The notes: generated from the letters alone by a model not told the origin. 64,000 bases of DNA from Devosia sp. (GCA_017794705.1 CP051235.1:1923010-1987009), one strand, 5' to 3'. Shown: positions 8,462 to 18,569, numbered from the stretch's first letter. Translations and numbers: made by a program.

Positions 8462-8875
8462 TCAGATGCCGCGCTGTTCGAGCCATTCCTCGAAATGGGT
8501 GCACAGGATGTGGCCGTCCGGTTCGCGATGGAAGCGGAGGCGGCAGGCGGCATCCAGTTCCATGATGCCGTTGATCGGCAGCCAGGTGAACTCGGCCTGA
8601 AAGCCGGCATAGGCTTCCATGCCGCTGACCGCCCAGATCTGGAAACGGAAATGCACGTCGCGCTGGTACTCGGCCACCCTTGCCCGCCAATAGTCCTCGA
8701 GCGAAGCGAAACCGCGTAACGGCGGGCCAAACCGGCATTCGCGGTAATCGACATCGGGCGTGAACAGGGCCAGCACCTGGGTGACATCGCGTTCCTCCCA
8801 GGCACGCTTGTAGCCCTGCATCCAGCGCTCGGCTTCCTTGTGGGTCAGATGGGTGTCAAACAGTTCGCTCGTCAC
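8462..8875 (-). CDS. NTF2/SnoaL-like fold protein of unknown function
   Basis: A 137-residue protein with the pattern of the NTF2-like (SnoaL) cone fold: helix WMQGYKRAWEERDVTQVLALFTPDVDYRE, then GFASLEDYW and beta strands ending in ILCTHFEEW. Such proteins bind or isomerise small molecules, but none can be named here. The start is GTG with GAGGG six bases upstream. It is convergent with the GH25 gene and 28 bases before marC on the same strand, so it may be the distal or proximal partner of a small unit with its neighbours. Confidence 0.7.
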   Translation of the reverse strand: MTSELFDTHLTHKEAERWMQGYKRAWEERDVTQVLALFTPDVDYRECRFGPPLRGFASLEDYWRARVAEYQRDVHFRFQIWAVSGMEAYAGFQAEFTWLPINGIMELDAACRLRFHREPDGHILCTHFEEWLEQRGI

Positions 8876-8903
8876 GTTGATCCCTCATGGGCAATTTCTG
8901 AAA

Positions 8904-9530
8904 TTACAGGGGCAGCAGTCCCGAGGACTTGATGCCGTCGAATATGAATTGAACAGAAAGGGCGGCGAGCAGTACGCCGATTATTCGGGTCACTACCGAC
9001 AGGCCGGTCAGTCCCAGCAGGCGCTGGATGGGAATGGCCAGCAACAGGGTGACATAGGCCGCCGCCATGGTGGTGAAAATGGCCGCCACCACCAGCCAGA
9101 AGCCGGAATCAGTGCCTGCGCCCGTGGTCAGGAGAATGACGGCACTTATGGCACCCGGCCCGGACATCAGGGGCATGGCCAGCGGAAACACGGAAATATC
9201 GTGCCGCCCGTGTGATTCGGCGGTTTCCTCGCTGGTGGTGCCGGTGGCACCGGAGTGGCGGGCAAACACCATGTCGATGGCGATCAGCATCAGCAAAATG
9301 CCGCCGGCGGTTCTCAGTGCCGGGATGGTGATGCCGAACACGTCAAGAATCTGGGTGCCCAGAAAGGCAAAGAACAAAAGTATGGCTGTGGCGATTATCG
9401 TGCCGCGGGTCGCAAACACGAAGCGCTCGCGCGACGTATTTGTGCGCGTGAGAGCTGCAAAAATAAAGGCAATGTCAGCCACACCCACAGTGGCAAACAG
9501 GGTGGCAACCGCCACCAGATAGGCATTCAA
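8904..9530 (-). CDS. MarC family integral membrane protein
   Basis: A 208-residue polytopic inner-membrane protein with about six hydrophobic segments and the MarC family landmarks ALRTAGGILLMLIAIDM and FPLAMPLMSGPGAISAVILL. The biochemical role of the family is unsettled (sometimes called NAAT; the old link to antibiotic resistance was withdrawn). The frame opens with TTG at 9530, preceded by GGGGG; no in-frame ATG fits. It lies downstream of gshB on the same strand across a 79-base gap. Confidence 0.88.
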   Translation of the reverse strand: MNAYLVAVATLFATVGVADIAFIFAALTRTNTSRERFVFATRGTIIATAILLFFAFLGTQILDVFGITIPALRTAGGILLMLIAIDMVFARHSGATGTTSEETAESHGRHDISVFPLAMPLMSGPGAISAVILLTTGAGTDSGFWLVVAAIFTTMAAAYVTLLLAIPIQRLLGLTGLSVVTRIIGVLLAALSVQFIFDGIKSSGLLPL

Positions 9531-9609
9531 ATCGAAATCCCCCGCCCCGGATGCGCCAACCTAACGTGCCGATGCGCCCCTGCCAATGGGAGGCGCGTTG
9601 ACGAAAGTG

Positions 9610-10554
9610 TCAGCGCCGTTTTTCGATCGCGTCCCAGATCATGGGGGCGATGTCGGGGCCGCCAAAACGCTTGATTTCGCGCAGGCCGGTGGGCGAGGTG
9701 ACGTTGATTTCGGTGATGTAGTCGCCGATCACGTCGATGCCGACAAAGATGAAGTCGCGCGCCTTCAGGGCGGGGCCGATGGCGGCGCAGATTTCCAGTT
9801 CGCGCGGCGTCAGGTCGCTGAGTTCGGGCCGTCCGCCGACATGCATGTTGGAACGCGCTTCGCTTTCCGACGGAATGCGGTTGAGCCCGGCCACCGGTTC
9901 ACCGTCGATGATGATGATGCGCTTGTCGCCCTTTCTGACGTCGGGCAAATAACGCTGGATCATGAAGGGCTCGGGAAAGCTCTGCTCGAACAGTTCAATG
10001 AGCGACACCAGGTTCTGGTCGCCCTCGCGCAGGAAGAAGACCCCGGCCCCGCCATTGCCGAACAATGGCTTGATGATGATGTCGCCATGCTGGTCGCGGA
10101 ACTGGCGGATGCGGGTGCGGTCTCTGGTGATCAGGGTCGGCGGCATCAGGTCCGGAAACTCGGTCACTAGGATCTTTTCCGGCGCATTGCGCACATGGGC
10201 GGGATCGTTGACGACCAGCGTCCCGGGGTGGATGCGTTCGAGGATATGCGTCGAGGTGATGTAGTTCATGTTGAACGGCGGGTCCTGCCGCAGCAGCACG
10301 ACATCGAATGTCGACAGGTCCGTTTCGACGAACTCGCCCCGTTTGAAATGTTCGCCCTTCGGCTTGTCGAAGACCTCGACCTGCGCCACCTGTGCGGTCA
10401 CCCTGCCGCGCTCAAGTGCCAGTGTGCCGGGGACGTAATAGGACACGTCATGCCCGCGCGCCTGCGCCTCCAGCATCAGGGCGAAGCTGGAATCGCCCTT
10501 CGGCTCAATCATTTCGATCGGGTCCATCTGGACGGCAATATTCAGTTTTGACAT
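9610..10554 (-). CDS. gshB: Glutathione synthetase
   Basis: A 314-residue ATP-grasp enzyme that joins gamma-glutamylcysteine and glycine to make glutathione in the cytosol. Conserved pieces are QMDPIEMI near the start, [11 protein letters not shown], the ATP-grasp glycine loop [34 protein letters not shown] and the C-terminal [15 protein letters not shown]. Length matches E. coli GshB (316). It is the last gene of the run rsmI-yraN-gshB on the minus strand, a linkage conserved in many Alphaproteobacteria, with a short gap to yraN. Confidence 0.96.
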   Translation of the reverse strand: MSKLNIAVQMDPIEMIEPKGDSSFALMLEAQARGHDVSYYVPGTLALERGRVTAQVAQVEVFDKPKGEHFKRGEFVETDLSTFDVVLLRQDPPFNMNYITSTHILERIHPGTLVVNDPAHVRNAPEKILVTEFPDLMPPTLITRDRTRIRQFRDQHGDIIIKPLFGNGGAGVFFLREGDQNLVSLIELFEQSFPEPFMIQRYLPDVRKGDKRIIIIDGEPVAGLNRIPSESEARSNMHVGGRPELSDLTPRELEICAAIGPALKARDFIFVGIDVIGDYITEINVTSPTGLREIKRFGGPDIAPMIWDAIEKRR

Positions 10555-10572
10555 GCGGCACTCGTTGGAAGG

Positions 10573-10953
10573 TCAGTCGGCGGCAAATGCATCCCTGACA
10601 TGGCGCGGCCACGTCCAGGGTGCAAGGAAAATCACGTCAAAGCGCAGATCGCGCCCGGCCAGTTCAGGGTGACGGGAAATGTAGTAGGAGGCGGCCCGGA
10701 CGATGCGCTGCCGGTTGACGCTTTCGAGCGCGGTTTCTTCGTCACTTCCCGCCCGGCGTTGCTTGACCTCGACGAAAACGGTCAGCTTTCCCCGCTTCGC
10801 GACCAGGTCAATCTCGCCGACCGGTGTTTTCACCCGGCGCGCCACGATGAGAAAGAATTGCGCCATCAAACATAGCGCTGCCAGCAGCTCGGCGCGCCGC
10901 CCGGTCCGTTCGGCGCGTTGCCGGTCAGTTCTGGAGGGTGAGGGCATGTTCAT
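10573..10953 (-). CDS. YraN family (UPF0102) endonuclease-fold protein
   Basis: About 126 residues of the UPF0102/YraN family, with the restriction-endonuclease-like core GEIDLVAKRG followed by VFVEVKQR (the Asp and Glu-x-Lys nuclease triad) and the N-terminal basic GRRAELLAA. Its function is unproven; it commonly sits beside rsmI and may process nucleic acid. Possible starts are 10977, 10953 and 10947, all inside the 3' end of rsmI. The last two have AGG at usable spacing; the first would overlap rsmI by 53 bases. Confidence 0.85.
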   Translation of the reverse strand: MNMPSPSRTDRQRAERTGRRAELLAALCLMAQFFLIVARRVKTPVGEIDLVAKRGKLTVFVEVKQRRAGSDEETALESVNRQRIVRAASYYISRHPELAGRDLRFDVIFLAPWTWPRHVRDAFAAD

Positions 10954-11818
10954 AGACCTGCCTGCGGCGCAGCCCATGTCTTTGGGCTACCTCATCCACC
11001 GCATCGCGCAGGCTCTTTGATCGAAGTTCGTCGGCAAGCTCGGCCTGCCAGGCGTCCGGATCGATTTGGGCCGTTTCATCGGCGCCCGCGACGAGAATCA
11101 CCGCCTCGCCCCGTTGCGGCTCGGCCTCCAGCCGCCCGGCCAGTTCAAACAGCGATCCGGTCAGCATGCGTTCGAATTTCTTGGTCAATTCCATCGCCAC
11201 CGCAGCCTGGCGCTCGGGTCCAAGAGTTTCAGCCATCGCCGACAGGCTGGTGGCCAACCGCTTGGGTGATTCGTAAAAGACAAGGGTTTCGGTGCGGCTC
11301 CGCAGTTCGCTTAGTGCCTTTTTGCGGGCGGCGGATTTCGACGGCAGAAACCCGGCAAAGGTGAAGCGATCGGTCGGCAGCCCGGCCGTCGCCAATGCCG
11401 CCAGAAGCGCCGACGCGCCCGGAATCGCAAAGACCTCGATCCCTTCTTCGCGTACCGCGCGCACCAGCGGATAGCCGGGATCGGAGAGCAGCGGCGTACC
11501 GGCATCGGAAATCAGGGCAATGGCTTTGCCTTCGGCCAGCAAAGACATGATTTCGCCGATCTTGGCCTTTTCATTGTGCTCATGCAGGGGTTTGCGCTGG
11601 GCACGAATGGCATAGTGATCGAGCAGCCGCGCGCTCATGCGTGTGTCCTCACACAAGACCAGATCGGCCGCCGCAAGGGTCTCGAGCGCCCTGAGGGTAA
11701 TGTCCCGCAGGTTGCCGATGGGGGTGGAGACAATGTAAAGGCCGGGCGCCAGTTCCGGCGCCAAAAGCTGGTGTCCGGCGACGGCAAATGTACGAGTCGT
11801 GTCGGGGGAAACGGACAA
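10925..11818 (-). CDS. rsmI: 16S rRNA 2'-O-ribose C1402 methyltransferase
   Basis: Tetrapyrrole-methylase-fold enzyme that methylates the 2'-OH of C1402 in the 16S rRNA decoding centre using SAM. Diagnostic motifs are LYIVSTPIGNLRDIT, LCEDTRMSARLL, ALISDAGTPLLSDPGYPLV and FVFYESPKRL-like VFYESPKRL. The open frame runs back to 11965 but would then overlap the divergent lipoprotein gene. The first sensible start is TTG 11818, about 25 residues before the conserved core, as in E. coli RsmI. It overlaps yraN at its 3' end. Confidence 0.92.
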   Translation of the reverse strand: MSVSPDTTRTFAVAGHQLLAPELAPGLYIVSTPIGNLRDITLRALETLAAADLVLCEDTRMSARLLDHYAIRAQRKPLHEHNEKAKIGEIMSLLAEGKAIALISDAGTPLLSDPGYPLVRAVREEGIEVFAIPGASALLAALATAGLPTDRFTFAGFLPSKSAARKKALSELRSRTETLVFYESPKRLATSLSAMAETLGPERQAAVAMELTKKFERMLTGSLFELAGRLEAEPQRGEAVILVAGADETAQIDPDAWQAELADELRSKSLRDAVDEVAQRHGLRRRQVYEHALTLQN

Positions 11819-11846
11819 GCGGGATATCCGGCTGGTTGGGAATGTC

Positions 11847-11863
11847 TTAACACAAGTGTTTAA
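11847..11863. promoter_or_regulatory. Imperfect inverted repeat between divergent rsmI and lipoprotein genes
   Basis: TTAACACAAGTGTTTAA is nearly self-complementary (ACAC/GTGT core flanked by TTAA on both sides). The spacing between the TTAA halves is nine bases, not the seven of a CtrA box, so it is noted only as a possible operator for one or both divergent genes. Confidence 0.25.
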
Positions 11864-11964
11864 TGATATGTGACGTGCTTGTATACGAATGGCCCCGGGC
11901 GGGGTTAAGCATGGCGCACATCCTGATGCGGAATTGAATTGGGAAAGTGATCTTGGCTGAAGCA

Positions 11965-13191
11965 ATGAGTAAGCGGACTGGCGGCGGCACGAACCGGTTC
12001 TGGCAGGTGGCCAGAGGCGCTATGGCGGCGCTTGGCGTCGGCGCCCTGACCTTGCTCGCCGGCTGTTCGGGCATGTCCATTCCCAGTTTTGGCGGCTTTG
12101 GCGGCCCCACAACCCAGTCCGACCAGACCCTGCCGACGGTGGCCGGCCGCACGCTCGGCAACGGGCCGGTGCGGGTGGCGCTGTTGCTGCCGCTTACCGG
12201 CGATGTGGCGACCGTCGGCACCTCCATGGCCAATGCGGCGGAACTGGCGATTGATTTCATCCAGTCGCAGTCCAGCCAGCAGCTCAACATCACCGTCGTG
12301 GTCAAGGACACGGGCGGCAATGCCCAGATCGCGGCGCAAAAGGCCAGCGAAGCGATCAGCGAAGGCGCCAGCCTGATCCTTGGGCCGCTGAAGGCGGAAA
12401 GCGTGCAGGCCGCAGGCGGCGTTGCACGCGGCGCCGGGGTGCCGCTGATCGGCTTTTCGAACAATTCGGGCGCGGCTTCGGCCGGCGTCTACCTGCTCAA
12501 TGTCCTGCCCGAAGTCGAGGTCAAGCGCACACTTTCCTACGCACAGGCCCAGGGCAAACAGGCGGTCGCCGCGATCGTGCCGGCGACCAGCTACGGCCAG
12601 ATCCAGGAAGGCGCTTTCCGTCAGGCCGCCGCAGAACTGGGCATGACAGTGCGCGCCGTTTATCAATATTCCAACGAGACCGAAGCGCGGAATGCGGTGG
12701 CGCAGATCACCCCGTTCCTGCAGCAGGGCTCGATCGACACGCTGTTCCTGCCCGACCGGGCGACGGCTCCCTCCATTGCCGTGCTGCTTGAACAGGCCGG
12801 GATCGACAAATCCAACCTGATGTTCATCGGTTCGCTGGACTGGGGCGGCGATACGACCATTCCCAACACCACTTTCCTTGCCGGGGCCATCTATCCGGCG
12901 GTGGATCAGGCGGGGCTGGCGGCCTTGCGCCCGCAATATCAGGCCCGGTTCGGCGGTGAGCCGCATCCGTTCTCGACCCTCGCCTACACGGCTGTGCTGC
13001 TGGCCAACACGTCATCGCTGTCGATGAGCCTGCCGCGCTATGACCAGACCCAGCTGACGCGGCCTTCCGGCTTTGGCGGGCGTGACGGACTGTTCCGGTT
13101 CCTGCCCGATGGCCGCTCGCAATATTCGCTGGCGATCCGGCAGATCACCATCGGCGCCTCGCAGCAGGTTGACGGCCCGAAGATTCCTTAG
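11965..13191 (+). CDS. Penicillin-binding protein activator (LpoA/LppC-type) lipoprotein
   Basis: About 408 residues. An N-terminal signal ends in a lipobox LAGC (Cys34 from this start), then a type I periplasmic-binding fold begins VRVALLLPLTGDVATVGTSMANAAELA and continues through GPLKAESVQAAGGVARGAGVPLIGFSNN. This is the LppC/LpoA-like family placed beside rsmI-yraN across Proteobacteria; E. coli LpoA activates the peptidoglycan synthase PBP1A. In Alphaproteobacteria the partner is inferred only. Starts could be GTG 11947, TTG 11953 or ATG 11965; the ATG is preferred but has no strong ribosome-binding site. Confidence 0.85.
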   Translation: MSKRTGGGTNRFWQVARGAMAALGVGALTLLAGCSGMSIPSFGGFGGPTTQSDQTLPTVAGRTLGNGPVRVALLLPLTGDVATVGTSMANAAELAIDFIQSQSSQQLNITVVVKDTGGNAQIAAQKASEAISEGASLILGPLKAESVQAAGGVARGAGVPLIGFSNNSGAASAGVYLLNVLPEVEVKRTLSYAQAQGKQAVAAIVPATSYGQIQEGAFRQAAAELGMTVRAVYQYSNETEARNAVAQITPFLQQGSIDTLFLPDRATAPSIAVLLEQAGIDKSNLMFIGSLDWGGDTTIPNTTFLAGAIYPAVDQAGLAALRPQYQARFGGEPHPFSTLAYTAVLLANTSSLSMSLPRYDQTQLTRPSGFGGRDGLFRFLPDGRSQYSLAIRQITIGASQQVDGPKIP

Positions 13192-13203
13192 GGTTCAGAC
13201 TGG

Positions 13204-14409
13204 CTACATCGCCAGATCGGCGACCACAGCATCGAGCACCGGCCAACCCTGGTCGGTGACGCGGATATTGCCGTTGGACAGCCGTTCGACAAAGCCGATC
13301 GAAATCAATTCTTCGGCCTGTTTGGGGTCAAGATCGCGGCCGGACAGTTTGCGGTAGCGGTCGGGTGAAATCCCCTCGCGCAGGCGAAGGCCCATGACCA
13401 GATATTCATCGCCCTGTTCTTCCCAGGTCAGGATATCGTCCACCGTTGCGCCATGGCCGTTCTGGCTTACCAGTTCCGCCCATTTGAACGGCATTTTCTC
13501 GGTGGCGGTGGCGTGGCGCACGCCGTCGATGGTGATGCGGCCATGGGCGCCGGGACCGATGCCAGCATATTCGCCATAGCGCCAGTAGGTCAGATTGTGC
13601 TGGCTTTCCTCGCCGGGGCGGGCGTGGTTGGAAATCTCATAGGCGGGCATGCCGGCGCCCGCGGTCATGTCCTGGGTCAAATGAAACATGTCGGCGCTGA
13701 GATCCCCGTCGGGCATGATCAGTTTGCCCTTCTGATAAAGATCGAAATAGCGCGTGCCCTGTTCGATGGTCAGCTGGTAGAGCGAGATGTGCCCGACCGC
13801 CATGTTGATGGCCTCGGCCAGTTCATCTTCCCATTCCGACAGCGTCTGGTGCGGGCGGGCATAGATCAGATCAAAGCTCGAGCGATCAAAAATCGACTGG
13901 GCGATCCCCACCGCCAGCTTGGCTTCTTCGACCGTATGAACACGCCCCAGAGCCGCCAGCGGTTCCGCGCGCAGCGACTGAACGCCCAGCGAAACCCGGT
14001 TGACCCCAGCCGCGCGATAGCCGCGAAACCGGTTGGCCTCGACACTCGTCGGGTTGGCCTCAAGGGTGATTTCGGCGTCCGGATGCACGGTCCATTGTCC
14101 GGCGATCGCATCGAGAATGGCTTCCACCGACGAGGGGTCCATCAGCGAAGGCGTGCCGCCGCCGAAGAAAATCGAGCGCACGGTCTCGCCCGGCTTCAGC
14201 GAACCGAAGTGGGCGATCTCGGCGCGGTAGGCGTCGACAAATCCCGCTTCATCGAACGGGCCGCGATGCACGTGGGAATTGAAGTCGCAATAGGGGCATT
14301 TGGCGGCGCAGAACGGCCAGTGCACATAGACGCCGAACAGGCCCTCGCCGCTCACCTGCGGAGCAAGCGGCCGGGCGTCTTTCGCCAGAATGGTGGCGCT
14401 AGAGTTCAC
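13204..14409 (-). CDS. hemW: HemW, radical SAM haem chaperone
   Basis: About 401 residues. A radical-SAM 4Fe-4S motif CAAKCPYC (Cys34, Cys38, Cys41) follows the typical YVHWPF, then [29 protein letters not shown] and [10 protein letters not shown]. HemW proteins resemble coproporphyrinogen III dehydrogenase (HemN) but deliver haem; lineage and context beside rdgB-rph support HemW. The open frame extends to 14547 but only through the rdgB gene. The GTG at 14409, with GAGG six bases upstream, is the likely start and overlaps the end of rdgB by 11 bases, suggesting coupled translation. Confidence 0.92.
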   Translation of the reverse strand: MNSSATILAKDARPLAPQVSGEGLFGVYVHWPFCAAKCPYCDFNSHVHRGPFDEAGFVDAYRAEIAHFGSLKPGETVRSIFFGGGTPSLMDPSSVEAILDAIAGQWTVHPDAEITLEANPTSVEANRFRGYRAAGVNRVSLGVQSLRAEPLAALGRVHTVEEAKLAVGIAQSIFDRSSFDLIYARPHQTLSEWEDELAEAINMAVGHISLYQLTIEQGTRYFDLYQKGKLIMPDGDLSADMFHLTQDMTAGAGMPAYEISNHARPGEESQHNLTYWRYGEYAGIGPGAHGRITIDGVRHATATEKMPFKWAELVSQNGHGATVDDILTWEEQGDEYLVMGLRLREGISPDRYRKLSGRDLDPKQAEELISIGFVERLSNGNIRVTDQGWPVLDAVVADLAM

Positions 14410-15043
14410 AGCAGGCCTCGGCGAACAGGGCAAAGGAGCGGGCGCGGTGCGACAGGCCCTCGCGGCCCGGGGTCCAGGAATGTTTTTCCTCGGCCGGCAT
14501 TTCCCCGAATGTCCGGTCGTGTCCATCTGGAATAAAGGCGGGGTCATAGCCGAAGCCGAGCTTGCCGCGTGGCGGCCAGATCATCGTACCCTCGGCGCTG
14601 CCGACAAACAGCCGGTCGCGGCCGTCGGGATGGGCGAGGCACAAGGTGGCGTTGAACGAGGCCCGGCGGTTGGCCGGTTCGGTAGCGCCGGCCTCTTGCA
14701 GCAGGTCTTCCACCCGCTGCATGGCCAAGTCGAAATTGCGCGGCACGCCAGCCCAGTCAGCGGTATAGACGCCCGGATCGCCATTCAGCGCTTCGACGCA
14801 AAGACCCGAATCATCGGACAATGAAATCAGCCCGGAGGCCTTCGCGGCCGCGTGCGCCTTCAGCCGCGCATTCTCGACAAAGGTCGTGCCGGTTTCCTCG
14901 GGCTCGGGCAGACCCAGTTCCCCCGCCGAAACCAAGTCGAGTCCGAACGGGGCGAACAGGTCCTTGAACTCGGCCAGCTTGCCGGGATTGTGGGTGGCAA
15001 TGCACAGTCGGTCGCCGCGTTTGAGGGTCAATTCGTTGGTCAC
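14399..15043 (-). CDS. rdgB: dITP/XTP pyrophosphatase (non-canonical purine NTPase)
   Basis: A 214-residue Ham1/RdgB enzyme that hydrolyses dITP, ITP and XTP to monophosphates, keeping deaminated purines out of DNA and RNA. The motifs are [12 protein letters not shown] at the start, [33 protein letters not shown] and the C-terminal [20 protein letters not shown]. It starts with GTG at 15043; the last four bases of rph (15040-15043) overlap it as GTGA, a translational coupling junction. The order rph-rdgB-hemW, divergent from hrcA, is standard in this order of bacteria. Confidence 0.96.
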   Translation of the reverse strand: MTNELTLKRGDRLCIATHNPGKLAEFKDLFAPFGLDLVSAGELGLPEPEETGTTFVENARLKAHAAAKASGLISLSDDSGLCVEALNGDPGVYTADWAGVPRNFDLAMQRVEDLLQEAGATEPANRRASFNATLCLAHPDGRDRLFVGSAEGTMIWPPRGKLGFGYDPAFIPDGHDRTFGEMPAEEKHSWTPGREGLSHRARSFALFAEACCEL

Positions 15044-15756
15044 TTGCCCAGCGACTCGCGCTGCAGCGCCATCAGTTCCGAGGTGCCCTTTTCGGCCAGC
15101 GCCATCAGTTCCAGCAGTTGGTCCTTCGAGAAAGGTTCCTGCTCGGCGGTGCCCTGCACCTCAACGATATTTCCGTTGCCGGTCATGACGAAATTGGCGT
15201 CGGTGTCGGCTTCGGAATCCTCCGGGTAGTCGAGGTCGAGCACCGGCGTGCCGCGGAAGATGCCGCAGGAAATGGCGGCAACCTGATCGCGCAGCACGTC
15301 GCCCTTCAGCATGTCGCGAGCCTTCATCCACTCCACGGCCCGGGCCAGCGCCACCCAGGCGCCGGTGATCGAGGCGGTGCGGGTGCCGCCGTCGGCCTGC
15401 AGCACATCGCAATCGATAGTGATCTGGGCCTCGCCCAGCGCCTTGCGGTCTACCACCGCGCGCAGCGAACGGCCGATTAGCCGCTGGATTTCCTGGGTGC
15501 GGCCGCTCTGTTTGCCGGCGGTTGCCTCGCGGCGGGTGCGGGAGCCGGTGGCGCGGGGCAGCATGCCATATTCGGCGGTCACCCAGCCCACCCCCTGTCC
15601 GCGCAGCCAGGGCGGCAGCGAGGTTTCAACGCTTGCGGTACACAGGACACGGGTATTGCCGCAGGTCACAAGACAGGCCCCTTCGGCCTGCGGCGCGGCG
15701 GTAATATCAAAGCTTACGGCGCGCATTTCGTCGGGCGCGCGTCCAGAAGGTCGCAT
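15040..15756 (-). CDS. rph: Ribonuclease PH
   Basis: A 238-residue phosphorolytic 3'-5' exoribonuclease that trims tRNA 3' ends. Motifs include [12 protein letters not shown] at the start, [70 protein letters not shown] and [19 protein letters not shown]. The start ATG at 15756 has a strong GAGGAGAGG upstream. The frame stays open much further back, but that part lies opposite hrcA and has no family similarity. It is divergent from hrcA across 153 bases. Confidence 0.97.
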   Translation of the reverse strand: MRPSGRAPDEMRAVSFDITAAPQAEGACLVTCGNTRVLCTASVETSLPPWLRGQGVGWVTAEYGMLPRATGSRTRREATAGKQSGRTQEIQRLIGRSLRAVVDRKALGEAQITIDCDVLQADGGTRTASITGAWVALARAVEWMKARDMLKGDVLRDQVAAISCGIFRGTPVLDLDYPEDSEADTDANFVMTGNGNIVEVQGTAEQEPFSKDQLLELMALAEKGTSELMALQRESLGK

Positions 15757-15909
15757 GACCTCTCCTCGGGGTTGGTTTTTCAAGCTGGCCGCCTCATAGC
15801 CCCTCGGCACCCCGATCACAAGCATAGGTGATTCGGGGGCGGCCCCGGCTTTGAATCTCGGGCGTTTGGCCCTAAATGTGAAAGCGACCCTGATGATCGA
15901 GCTTGCTTG

Positions 15910-16998
15910 ATGACGACGCCTGCCGGCCCCAAACAGTCCGAGTTCCTGTCGCTGCTTAATGAACGCAGCCAGGAGATTTTCCGCAAGCTGGTCGAGCGCT
16001 ATCTGGATACGGGCGAACCGGTCGGCTCGCGGCAATTGTCGCGGATGCTCGATTTGAGTCTCAGCCCGGCCTCGGTACGCAATGTCATGGCGGACCTTGA
16101 GGAACTGGGGCTGATCCGCGCGCCGCATGTCTCGGCTGGCCGCGCGCCGACCCAGCAGGGATTGCGCTTTTTCGTCGACGCCATGCTCGAACTGGGCACG
16201 ATCAACGACACCGAGCGGCAGCGGATTGCCGAACAGATCGGCCAGAGCGCCCACTCCGGCACGCCCGAAGATCTTCTGACCGAGGCCAGCCAGATGCTGT
16301 CCGGTCTCAGCCGCGGCGCCGGGGTGGTGATCGCCGCCAAGACCGACATGCGGCTGAAACATGTTGAATTCGTCCGGCTCGACAGCGCCACGGCTATGGC
16401 GATCCTGGTCGGGGAGGACGGCACGGTTGAAAACCGCATCGTGCCGCTGCCGCCGGGGCTCGAAACCGGTGCGATGACCAAGGCCTCGAACTATCTGGCC
16501 CATCATATTGTCGGGCGCACGCTGGGCGAGGCGATGGTGGAGCTGCAGCGGGCCGAAGCGCATCAGCAGACCGAGCTCGACGAGATTTCCAACCGGCTGG
16601 TCGAAGCGGGGATTGCCACGCTCAGCCGGCCCGGCGGCAATCAGCCACCCACCGTCATCGTGCGCGGGCAGGCCAACCTCATCGACGATGCGCTGGCCTC
16701 CGAGGATATCGAACGGTTGCGCGAGCTGCTCGACGAACTGGAATCAAAGCGCGGACTGATCGAACTTCTGGGTGAAGCCGATACGGCGGAGGGTGTGCGC
16801 ATTTTCATCGGCTCGGAAAACAAGCTGTTTTCCCTGTCCGGTTCGTCGGTGATCCTCAGCCCCTACAAGGATGCCAACCAGAAGGTGGTGGGCGTGCTCG
16901 GTGTCATCGGTCCGACCCGGCTCAACTATGCCCGCATCGTGCCGGTGGTTGACTATACTGCCCATGTCGTGGGGCGGATGGTGCAGCGCAAACTCTGA
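15910..16998 (+). CDS. hrcA: Heat-inducible transcription repressor HrcA
   Basis: A 362-residue winged-helix repressor that binds CIRCE operators of chaperonin genes and is kept active by GroEL. Recognisable parts are the N-terminal DNA-binding domain ([40 protein letters not shown] and [18 protein letters not shown]) and the C-terminal [46 protein letters not shown]. No CIRCE sequence was found in front of hrcA, grpE or dnaK here, so its targets (probably groESL) are elsewhere. It precedes grpE by 131 bases. Confidence 0.97.
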   Translation: MTTPAGPKQSEFLSLLNERSQEIFRKLVERYLDTGEPVGSRQLSRMLDLSLSPASVRNVMADLEELGLIRAPHVSAGRAPTQQGLRFFVDAMLELGTINDTERQRIAEQIGQSAHSGTPEDLLTEASQMLSGLSRGAGVVIAAKTDMRLKHVEFVRLDSATAMAILVGEDGTVENRIVPLPPGLETGAMTKASNYLAHHIVGRTLGEAMVELQRAEAHQQTELDEISNRLVEAGIATLSRPGGNQPPTVIVRGQANLIDDALASEDIERLRELLDELESKRGLIELLGEADTAEGVRIFIGSENKLFSLSGSSVILSPYKDANQKVVGVLGVIGPTRLNYARIVPVVDYTAHVVGRMVQRKL

Positions 16999-17025
16999 CC
17001 GGCACCGCTCAACCCCACCACAAGG

Positions 17026-17054
17026 CTTGAATTCACCTCTGGATTGGCCGATAT
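17026..17054 (+). promoter_or_regulatory. RpoH (sigma-32)-like promoter of grpE
   Basis: CTTGAA (17026-17031) is followed after 16 bases by CCGATAT (17048-17054), resembling the heat-shock sigma consensus CTTGAA / CCCCATNT. It lies about 75 bases before the grpE start in the hrcA-grpE gap and parallels the candidate before dnaK. Confidence 0.5.
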
Positions 17055-17129
17055 GCGGGGCACAGATTTGAGGCCCGGTACAAGGGCCAGCAAAAACCCG
17101 AAAATTCGAGAGGCCAGGATCGTTCGACC

Positions 17130-17810
17130 ATGACCCCTAGCGACCCCACCAATCCAGACAGCGAATTCGACAATATCGAGGATCTGGAAAACGAGCTGGA
17201 AGAAGAGCTCGAGGCGGCCACCGGCGCCGAAAAGCCGGCGCTCAACAAGGACGAGATCATCGCCGCCCTCAACGAAGAGGTCGCGGACATGAAGGATCGC
17301 GCCCTGCGCGCCGTCGCCGAAATGGAAAACCTGCGCAAGCGCACCCAGCGCGAGGTAACCGACGCCCGCAATTACGCGATTGCCGACTTTGCCCGCGACA
17401 TGCTGACGGCCACAGACAATCTTGAGCGGGCCCTCATGACCGTACCTCAGGACGCCCGCGACAATGCCGATTCAGCCATGAAATCGCTGATCGAGGGCAT
17501 CGAGATGACGGAGCGCGAAATGCAGCGGCTGATGCAGAAAAACGGCGTCAAACCGATCATGGCCGAGGGCGAGAAGTTCGATCCGCACAAGCATCAGGCC
17601 ATGTTTGAGGTGCCCAATGATCAGGTGCCCGCCGGCACCGTCGTGCAGGTCATGCAGACCGGTTTCCAGATCGGCGACCGCGTCCTGCGCCCCGCCATGG
17701 TCGGCGTCGCCAAGGGCGGTCCAAAGCCCGCGCCGCAGCCAGCACCGGCCAATGACACCGCCGCCGATGACCTGCCGCCCGAAGGTGAGCACGTGGACAA
17801 GGAAGTCTAG
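17130..17810 (+). CDS. grpE: GrpE, nucleotide exchange factor of DnaK
   Basis: A 226-residue cochaperone that releases ADP from DnaK. An acidic N-terminus ([16 protein letters not shown]) leads into the long dimerisation helix ([23 protein letters not shown]) and the conserved C-terminal beta domain ([44 protein letters not shown]). A Pro/Ala/Asp-rich tail of about 30 residues follows. An RpoH-like promoter lies upstream. It is separated from dnaK by the convergent-facing alkB homologue and about 0.9 kb. Confidence 0.97.
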   Translation: MTPSDPTNPDSEFDNIEDLENELEEELEAATGAEKPALNKDEIIAALNEEVADMKDRALRAVAEMENLRKRTQREVTDARNYAIADFARDMLTATDNLERALMTVPQDARDNADSAMKSLIEGIEMTEREMQRLMQKNGVKPIMAEGEKFDPHKHQAMFEVPNDQVPAGTVVQVMQTGFQIGDRVLRPAMVGVAKGGPKPAPQPAPANDTAADDLPPEGEHVDKEV

Positions 17811-17850
17811 GCGCGCGGCCTCGCTTCGCATTTCCAAACACAAAACCTTC

Positions 17851-17881
17851 CGTGTCGCCCCGGGACTTGATCCCGGGGCCT
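17851..17881. repeat. Dispersed palindromic repeat, copy 1 (possible grpE/alkB terminator)
   Basis: A hairpin with arms CCCCGGGA (17858-17865) and TCCCGGGG (17871-17878) and loop CTTGA. The 30 bases from 17851 match the copy at 21975-22004 at all but one position. Here the element fills the gap between the convergent ends of grpE and alkB and runs into the alkB stop codon; the following T-rich bases could make it act as a terminator. Confidence 0.75.
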
Positions 17882-18500
17882 ATTTGTTTTGCGGCACCGT
17901 CACACGACGAAGCGTCAGATTGACCCGCCCGCCACCGGGAAAGACTTCGGCAAACTCATCCAGCAGCGCCGAGGTGCCCGGATAAATCCGGTCCACCCCG
18001 TGAAAAGCTAGCCGGGTCTCCCCTTCCAGCAGCATCACGTCGCCCGATTTGAGCAGCGTTGAAGTCGTCGGTCCCTTGCGCTCCAGCCCGCCCAGCCGGA
18101 ACCGCGCCTCGTCACCCAGCGACACCGAGAGCACCGGCGCGTTGAAATCCTCTTCGTCCTTGTCCTGATGCAGGCCCATTTTGGCCGTGGGTGCGTAGTG
18201 ATTGATCAGGCAGGCCTCGGGCGGGGCGGGGTAGTCGGTCAGTTCCCCCCATAGGTCGAGCAGCATTTGCGGGATAGGGGGCCACGCCTTGCCGGTCACG
18301 GGATGGATTGGCTGATAGCGATAGCCGGACTTGTCGGCGACCCAGCCGAGCGGCCCGGCGTTGGACATCTGCACCGAGAACGGCGTGCCCCAGCGCGGCA
18401 GCACCGGCCGGAAAAACGGCGCCTTTTTCAGGCAGCCGGCTACAGCCGCCAGCAGGGCGGACTGGTCGTTTTCCGAAAGCGATCTGGCGACAATGGACAT
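17880..18500 (-). CDS. alkB: AlkB-like 2-oxoglutarate/Fe(II) DNA repair dioxygenase
   Basis: About 206 residues resembling E. coli AlkB, which demethylates 1-methyladenine and 3-methylcytosine in DNA. Visible: FSVQMSNAGPLGWVADKSGYRYQPIHP, ACLINHYAPTAKMGLHQDKDE with the iron-binding His-x-Asp (HQD), PVLSVSLGDEARFRLGG, GDVMLLEGETRLAFHGV (distal His) and the final RVNLTLRRV (2-oxoglutarate Arg). The ATG at 18500 is used; GTG at 18524 would give a length closer to E. coli AlkB (216). The open frame continues to 18845 but would cover the dnaK promoter and gene start. Confidence 0.9.
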   Translation of the reverse strand: MSIVARSLSENDQSALLAAVAGCLKKAPFFRPVLPRWGTPFSVQMSNAGPLGWVADKSGYRYQPIHPVTGKAWPPIPQMLLDLWGELTDYPAPPEACLINHYAPTAKMGLHQDKDEEDFNAPVLSVSLGDEARFRLGGLERKGPTTSTLLKSGDVMLLEGETRLAFHGVDRIYPGTSALLDEFAEVFPGGGRVNLTLRRVTVPQNK

Positions 18501-18569
18501 GGCGGGCAAACTGTCGTCTAACACAGGTTCCGAACAGGCCAAAACCCCGCATTTTTGTGACGTTTCGCG

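Noticed and set aside
11847..11863. TTAA...TTAA between rsmI and the lipoprotein gene as a CtrA box
   Set aside because: The spacing is nine bases, not seven.
15757..16563. N-terminal extension of the rph frame by about 270 codons
   Set aside because: It is antisense to hrcA and outside the RNase PH family; the ATG at 15756 has a strong ribosome-binding site and gives the family length.
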